Source: CAYJEO01 sp964369355
Lineage (GTDB): Bacteria > Bacillota_I > Bacilli_A > RF39 > UBA660
Direction: 5' to 3'
Assembly (NCBI GenBank): GCA_964369355.1
Contig: CAYJEO010000033.1
Span: 1 to 9,812 of the forward strand
Length of the DNA stretch: 9,812 bases
Shown one piece after another: positions 6,662-9,812 of the stretch. A program made the translations under genes and the position numbers. Position 1 is the first letter of the stretch, and each line of letters begins with the position of its first letter. The notes beneath the pieces were generated by a model. The model made no database searches and was not told where the DNA came from. It saw only the letters and a list, made by a program, of their open reading frames with translations.

Positions 6662-6671
6662 NNNNNNNNNN
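6662..6671. other. Assembly gap (10 N)
   Basis: Exactly ten N, a placeholder for a join of uncertain length. It removes the final spoIVB codons and probably the left arm of its terminator. Gene order across this point depends on scaffolding rather than continuous sequence. Confidence 0.97.
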
Positions 6672-6689
6672 AATTTTAATTTTCTTTTT
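6672..6689 (+). terminator. Right half of a probable terminator cut by the gap
   Basis: The 18 bases after the gap (AATTTTAATTTTCTTTTT) are identical to 7233-7250, the right arm and T tract of the terminator after the Panacea gene. The matching left arm would fall in the N run, so spoIVB probably ends in a similar AT-rich hairpin. Confidence 0.4.
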
Positions 6690-6736
6690 ATATAAAATTA
6701 ATTTGAATAAATAATTATATTAACAATATATATCTT

Positions 6737-6765
6737 TTGACTAAATAAATTATTTATAATAAACT
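6737..6765 (+). promoter_or_regulatory. Probable promoter of the Panacea-domain gene
   Basis: TTGACT (6737-6742) lies 17 bp before TAAACT (6760-6765). The -10 is a modest match, but the region shares the 15-nt block ATTATTTATAATAAA (6749-6763), at the same distance from the -35, with the T-box promoter at 9215-9243, which has a TAAAAT -10. Start would be near 6772, implying a very short leader overlapping the RBS, which lowers certainty. Confidence 0.5.
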
Positions 6766-6784
6766 ATAAAAAAGGAGTGTTAAT

Positions 6785-7234
6785 ATGATAGATATTTATA
6801 AACTATGTAAATATATTATAAAGTATGAAGAATTTAATAATAGAAATGTAAATCCATTAAAATTACAAAAAATACTATATTTTCTTCAAGTATATTTTTT
6901 AACAAAAGAAAATAGAAAGTGCTTTTCTGAAGAAATTGAAGCTTGGAATTTTGGACCGATAATTAGTAAAGTTTATGAAGAATATAAATTTTTTGGTTCT
7001 ATAGGGATTTCAATTACTATTGAAAATGACTTAGAAGAATTAGTTACAAATGTAGAAAATAGGTTATTAATTAATGAATTATTAGAACTTATTGCAACTA
7101 ATAAATATAATTTTACTGACCTAACACATATTAGTATGAATCAAGATCCGTGGATAAATGCTTATGAAAAAAATGAAAAAAATATAATTTCTGATGAAAG
7201 TATAAAAAAATACTTTTATAGAAAAATTAATTAA
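6785..7234 (+). CDS. Panacea-domain (SocA-like, DUF4065) protein, probable orphan antitoxin
   Basis: The 149-residue protein matches the SocA/GepA-like Panacea domain: LKLQKILYFLQVYFL (26-40), EEIEAWNFGPIISKVYEEY (49-67), the LTHISMNQDPWINAY segment (113-127, with the conserved PW) and a closing IISDESIKKYF (134-144). Members act as proteolytic adaptors (SocA in Caulobacter) or as antitoxins that neutralise many unrelated toxins encoded next to them. No toxin ORF is visible on either side: upstream is the N gap and spoIVB, downstream a terminator and a kinase with its own promoter. The ATG follows AAAGGAG (6771-6777) by 7 nt. Family assignment is good; activity as an antitoxin here is inference. 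Confidence 0.82.
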   Translation: MIDIYKLCKYIIKYEEFNNRNVNPLKLQKILYFLQVYFLTKENRKCFSEEIEAWNFGPIISKVYEEYKFFGSIGISITIENDLEELVTNVENRLLINELLELIATNKYNFTDLTHISMNQDPWINAYEKNEKNIISDESIKKYFYRKIN

Positions 7235-7252
7235 TTTTAATTTTCTTTTTTT
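7221..7252 (+). terminator. AT-rich terminator after the Panacea gene
   Basis: GAAAA(A)TTAA (7221-7230) pairs with TTAATTTTC (7237-7245), with one bulged A, and is followed by seven T (7246-7252). Only one G-C pair is present, so it is weak. The stop codon lies in the loop. Confidence 0.5.
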
Positions 7253-7263
7253 AGTATAAACAT

Positions 7264-7292
7264 TTGACTATTATTGAAAAAATATATATACT
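7264..7292 (+). promoter_or_regulatory. Sigma-A type promoter of the hybrid histidine kinase gene
   Basis: TTGACT (7264-7269) and TATACT (7287-7292) are 17 bp apart. Transcription would begin near 7300, giving a leader of about 50 nt. Boxes, spacing and downstream bases (CTTAAAATA) match the ABC operon promoter at 2465-2493. Confidence 0.75.
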
Positions 7293-7349
7293 TAAAATAG
7301 AGTATTATAGCAACATAAGAGAAGTATCAAAAGAAGAAAGTGGTTTTTT

Positions 7350-9170
7350 ATGAATAGTTTATATGCATCAGTATTTGCATTCTTTATTGCATTAATTTTA
7401 ATAGGAGTATTCTTTTCAAAAGAAAGAATTAAAAGTAATGAAACATCAGTATATGGATGGTTAATAGGAATATCTTTATTACATACAGTAATCGTTTCAA
7501 TAGCAATTGTAGTTTCTACACAAACTACAGACTTATTTATGATGACTTTACTAAATAGAGTAGAAACAATGATAGTTTATTCATATTTATTATTGCTATT
7601 AGTTTATGTAATAATATATTCTGTAAAAACAAAGAAAGTAGCAAAGGCAATGCTTTATTCATTAATTGTTTTAAGCGTAATATCGTTTTTTGCAATGTTA
7701 TTATTACCAATAGAATTTCCTTATTTTGGTGAATCTTATACAACTATAGGACCTTTAAAAAACTTTATTATAGCAGTAGTAAGTGCTTATGGTTTATCAA
7801 TGGTTACCTTAATAATTTATAATATAGTTCATGAAAAGAAAAAATTACAATTTGTTCCAATATTAATATTTGCTGTATTAGCGACTATAAATATATTAAT
7901 AAAAATATATGTGCCCTTAGTATATATAGACCCTATAGTAATTGCAATAGTTAACTTATCTATGTATTTTACTATTGAAAATCCAGATATTAAATTGATG
8001 GAGAGATTAAATATAGCTAAAGTAACAGCAGAAAGAGCTAATTTAGCAAAATCAGACTTTTTATCAAGTATGTCACATGAAATTAGAACACCATTAAATG
8101 GAATAGTAGGATTTTCTGAAGCAATAAAAGATGCAACAACTTTAGAAGAAGCAAAAGCAGATGCAGAAGATATAGTAACGTCTTCTTCTATGTTATTAGA
8201 AATAGTAAACGGAATTTTAGATATATCAAAAATAGAAGCAGGAAAATTAGAACTAAAAGAAAGTGATTATAATTTACATAAAGTAGTAGAAGAAGTAAAA
8301 ACTTTAACTAAAACAAAAATTGGTACTAAAAATATAGTGCTAACTACATCAATTTCTGAAGATACACCAAAAGCTTTATTTGGTGATAGATTAAATGTTA
8401 AAAAAATACTTTTAAATTTAATGACAAATGCAGCTAAATATACAGAACAAGGAAGTATATCTTTAGAAATAGTAAATGTATTAAAAGGAGATAATATTAG
8501 ATTAATAGTAAAAGTTAAAGATACAGGACGTGGAATGACTAAAGAACATTTAAAAGAATTGTTTACTAAATTTAATAGATTAGAAGCAGAAAACACTAAT
8601 ATCGAAGGTACAGGATTAGGTTTAGTTATTACTAAACAATTAGTAGAAATGATGAATGGTCATGTATCGGTTAAAAGTGAATATGGAATTGGTTCTGAAT
8701 TTATGATTGCAATAGATCAAAAAATAAGTATTAATCAAAATATTGAAGAAGAAAAAGAAATATTGGATATAACACCTATTAACTTATATAATAAAAAAAT
8801 ATTATTAGTAGATGATAATACGATTAATTTAAAAGTAGCAACAAAACTACTTATGGCATATAACTTAAATGTAACTACATCTATGACAGGATATGACTGT
8901 ATAGATAAAGTTAAAAAAGAACAATTTGATTTAATTTTACTTGATGATATGATGCCAGAAATAAGTGGTGTTGACACTTTGGAGTTATTAAAACAAATAC
9001 AAAACTTTAATACTCCAGTAATTGCACTAACTGCAAATGCATTATCAGGGATGAAAGAGTATTACTTAGAAAAAGGTTTTAATGACTATTTAGCAAAACC
9101 AATCGATAAGACTCAATTATATAGAGTATTAATAACTTATTTAAACGAAAACAAAATAGATATTATATAA
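7350..9170 (+). CDS. Membrane-bound hybrid sensor histidine kinase with C-terminal receiver domain
   Basis: The 606-residue protein senses an unknown signal and autophosphorylates on His, then passes phosphate to its own receiver Asp. The first 210 residues hold about seven hydrophobic helices (near 5-22, 33-56, 73-91, 100-119, 137-160, 169-190, 192-208), without a large external domain. A short linker helix leads to HisKA (H-box SHEIRTPLNG, His243) and the ATPase domain: N-box NLMTNAAKYTEQG (Asn356, Asn360), G1 DTGRGM (391-396), F-box FTKFNRLE, G2 EGTGLGL (419-425). The receiver (about 483-600) has acidic Asp488/Asp489, phosphorylation site Asp532 in LILLDDMMPE, Thr561 and Lys583. All catalytic residues are intact. 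No HPt domain or response regulator gene is present in the window, so the output partner is unknown. The RBS is weak (AAAGTGG, 7337-7343). No terminator follows. Confidence 0.93.
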   Translation: MNSLYASVFAFFIALILIGVFFSKERIKSNETSVYGWLIGISLLHTVIVSIAIVVSTQTTDLFMMTLLNRVETMIVYSYLLLLLVYVIIYSVKTKKVAKAMLYSLIVLSVISFFAMLLLPIEFPYFGESYTTIGPLKNFIIAVVSAYGLSMVTLIIYNIVHEKKKLQFVPILIFAVLATINILIKIYVPLVYIDPIVIAIVNLSMYFTIENPDIKLMERLNIAKVTAERANLAKSDFLSSMSHEIRTPLNGIVGFSEAIKDATTLEEAKADAEDIVTSSSMLLEIVNGILDISKIEAGKLELKESDYNLHKVVEEVKTLTKTKIGTKNIVLTTSISEDTPKALFGDRLNVKKILLNLMTNAAKYTEQGSISLEIVNVLKGDNIRLIVKVKDTGRGMTKEHLKELFTKFNRLEAENTNIEGTGLGLVITKQLVEMMNGHVSVKSEYGIGSEFMIAIDQKISINQNIEEEKEILDITPINLYNKKILLVDDNTINLKVATKLLMAYNLNVTTSMTGYDCIDKVKKEQFDLILLDDMMPEISGVDTLELLKQIQNFNTPVIALTANALSGMKEYYLEKGFNDYLAKPIDKTQLYRVLITYLNENKIDII

Positions 9171-9214
9171 TGATTAAAATATAGATAAATACACATAATA
9201 TAAAAAGAAATTTA

Positions 9215-9243
9215 TTGACAAAACACATTATTTATAATAAAAT
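9215..9243 (+). promoter_or_regulatory. Promoter of the T-box-gatCA transcript
   Basis: TTGACA (9215-9220, perfect consensus) is 17 bp from TAAAAT (9238-9243), putting the start near 9250, just before Stem I of the T-box. TATAAT at 9233-9238 is also present but only 12 bp from the -35, so TAAAAT is the better choice. Confidence 0.75.
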
Positions 9244-9249
9244 ATAAAA

Positions 9250-9480
9250 GAAATTAAATACATTGATTAAGAGCAGTACTTAAATGATTTGCTAAAGAGA
9301 GTTCGTGGAAGGTGTAAACGAATGCAATAATTTAAGGAAGAACACTTAGGAGTAGCTTAAAGAAATTTAGTAGAATAAGCCGGTAGACGCCGTTATGTTT
9401 AAAGTGACTATTTTTATAGTAATTTGGGTGGTACCGCGGATTTACAATTCGTCCCTTTTTGTGGATGGATTGTTTTTTTT
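9250..9480 (+). ncRNA. T-box riboswitch leader controlling gatCA (probable Asn specifier)
   Basis: A T-box binds uncharged tRNA through a specifier codon and the free NCCA end, choosing readthrough over termination. Stem I: TTAAG (9267-9271) pairs with CTTAA (9356-9360); AGTA (9275-9278) faces the specifier loop; CTTAAAT (9279-9285) pairs with ATTTAAG (9330-9336); an AGAGAG element (9296-9301) and an apical loop with GGAAGGTG close the arm. The best specifier is AAC (9341-9343), followed by A, in GAAGAACACTTAGGAGT. A Stem III-like CCGGTAGACGCCGTTAT is at 9380-9396. The T-box core GGGTGGTACCGCGG (9426-9439) forms the antiterminator with CGTCCC (9450-9455), leaving TGGTACC bulged. Asn fits GatCAB, which makes Asn-tRNA; overlapping triplets ACA (Thr) or GAA (Glu) are less plausible. 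Confidence 0.93.
9444..9480 (+). terminator. T-box regulated intrinsic terminator
   Basis: ACAATTCGTCC (9444-9454) pairs over 11 positions (two G-U) with GGATGGATTGT (9463-9473), followed by a T run to 9480. Its left arm shares CGTCC with the antiterminator's right strand, so the two structures exclude each other. Confidence 0.88.
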
Positions 9481-9498
9481 ATACCAAGGAGGAATATT

Positions 9499-9792
9499 AT
9501 GATAACAAAAGAAAATTTAAAAAAATATGCAAGTAAATTAATGTTTGATATGAATGATAACGAATATGAAGTATTAATACAAGAATTTGATGTAATAGTA
9601 GATCAAATGGAATTAATAGGGAAAATAGAAAATATTTCTGATGTAGAACCTATGACATTTCCTTATATATTAGAAGATAAACAATTAAGAGAAGATAAGG
9701 TCGGAGAATTTTTATATCCAGATGAAGTAACAGCAAATACTAAATATGTATTAAATGATCAAATCAAAGTACCAAAGGTGGTGGAAGAATGA
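9499..9792 (+). CDS. gatC: Asp-tRNA(Asn)/Glu-tRNA(Gln) amidotransferase subunit GatC
   Basis: GatC is the small subunit that wraps around and stabilises GatA in the GatCAB complex, which converts mischarged Asp-tRNA(Asn) and/or Glu-tRNA(Gln) to the amidated form. The 97-residue protein has normal family length. It begins with helical LKKYASKLMFDMNDNE and continues with the DVIVDQMELIGKIENISDVEPMTFP segment (about residues 31-55), containing the conserved VEPM motif, then a REDKVG segment and the KVPKVVEE tail ending in the usual VP-containing region. ATG 9499 is preceded by a near-perfect AAGGAGG (9486-9492) with 6-nt spacing; any longer frame would start inside the T-box and is rejected. The TGA overlaps the gatA ATG (ATGA). 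Expression is controlled by the upstream T-box. Confidence 0.94.
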   Translation: MITKENLKKYASKLMFDMNDNEYEVLIQEFDVIVDQMELIGKIENISDVEPMTFPYILEDKQLREDKVGEFLYPDEVTANTKYVLNDQIKVPKVVEE

Positions 9793-9812
9793 TAAAAAAA
9801 TTAGCAAGCGAA
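9789..9812 (+). CDS. gatA: GatA, amidotransferase catalytic subunit (first 8 codons, partial)
   Basis: An ATG overlapping the gatC stop by ATGA opens a frame reading MIKKLASE to the window edge. An AAAGGTGG-like RBS lies just upstream within the end of gatC. Identity rests on the gatC-gatA order conserved in Bacillota and on coupling, because too few residues are present for motif evidence. GatA is the amidase that releases ammonia from Gln or Asn. Confidence 0.75.

Noticed and set aside
6672..6714. C-terminal residues after the N run as part of SpoIVB
   Set aside because: The codons cross ten unknown bases, the frame is arbitrary, and the sequence looks like a terminator arm and T tract.
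9233..9238. TATAAT as the -10 box of the T-box promoter
   Set aside because: It lies only 12 bp from the -35; TAAAAT at 9238-9243 gives 17-bp spacing.
9424..9498. N-terminal extension of GatC through the T-box
   Set aside because: The frame merely reads through the T-box core and terminator; the AAGGAGG-ATG at 9499 gives the normal protein.
1..9812. Alternative genetic code (TGA as Trp)
   Set aside because: Trp is encoded by TGG in several genes and gatC ends at TGA, so the standard code fits.

Overview
The window is about 9.8 kb of very AT-rich DNA (roughly one quarter G+C by eye) with every gene on the + strand, strong AAGGAGG-type ribosome binding sites, AT-rich Rho-independent terminators and a T-box leader. 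TGG encodes Trp, and TAA, TAG and TGA all serve as stops, so the standard bacterial code fits and a Mycoplasma-type code does not. The gene set (nusB-xseA-xseB, spoIVB, T-box-gatCA) points to a low-G+C Gram-positive bacterium (Bacilli or Clostridia-like Bacillota), with spoIVB suggesting descent from a spore former. A run of exactly 10 N at 6662-6671 is an assembly or scaffold join, as in a draft or metagenome-assembled genome. Linkage between the left part (1-6661) and right part (6672-9812) therefore rests on scaffolding.

Layout. (1) 1-90 is the tail of an unrecognised upstream gene, followed by a short AT hairpin. (2) 150-2435 is a tightly packed operon, nusB-xseA-xseB-MazG-like NTP pyrophosphatase, with RBSs or overlaps at each junction; it ends in a terminator whose left arm lies inside the last codons. 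(3) 2465-5629 is a three-gene ABC exporter unit of the MacB/FtsX type (one ATPase, two four-helix permeases) with its own promoter and terminator. (4) 5671 to the N gap is spoIVB, a sporulation signalling protease, with its extreme C-terminus lost at the gap. (5) 6785-7234 is a Panacea (SocA/DUF4065) domain protein with no visible toxin partner. (6) 7350-9170 is a membrane-bound hybrid histidine kinase with a C-terminal receiver domain. (7) 9215-9812 is a promoter, a T-box riboswitch (probable Asn specifier AAC), gatC and the first codons of gatA.

The most unusual structure is a pair of about 150-bp direct repeats (2307-2456 and 5481-5629, about 95% identical by hand alignment) bracketing the ABC transporter unit. 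The left copy is the 3' end of the MazG-like gene plus its terminator. The right copy is a decayed fragment with an in-frame stop and a frameshift, but its terminator is intact and now sits where the ABC operon must end. This looks like a genomic scar from insertion or duplication of the transporter cassette into the nusB-xse-spoIVB neighbourhood, and the repeats could allow loss or amplification of the cassette by homologous recombination.

Functionally, the housekeeping genes cover antitermination and rRNA transcription (NusB), DNA repair (exonuclease VII) and nucleotide-pool cleaning (MazG-like). The T-box-gatCA end indicates tRNA-dependent amidation controlled by uncharged tRNA. The ABC unit, Panacea protein and hybrid kinase are accessory genes, each with its own promoter. 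I found no CRISPR array, insertion sequence, tRNA or rRNA gene.
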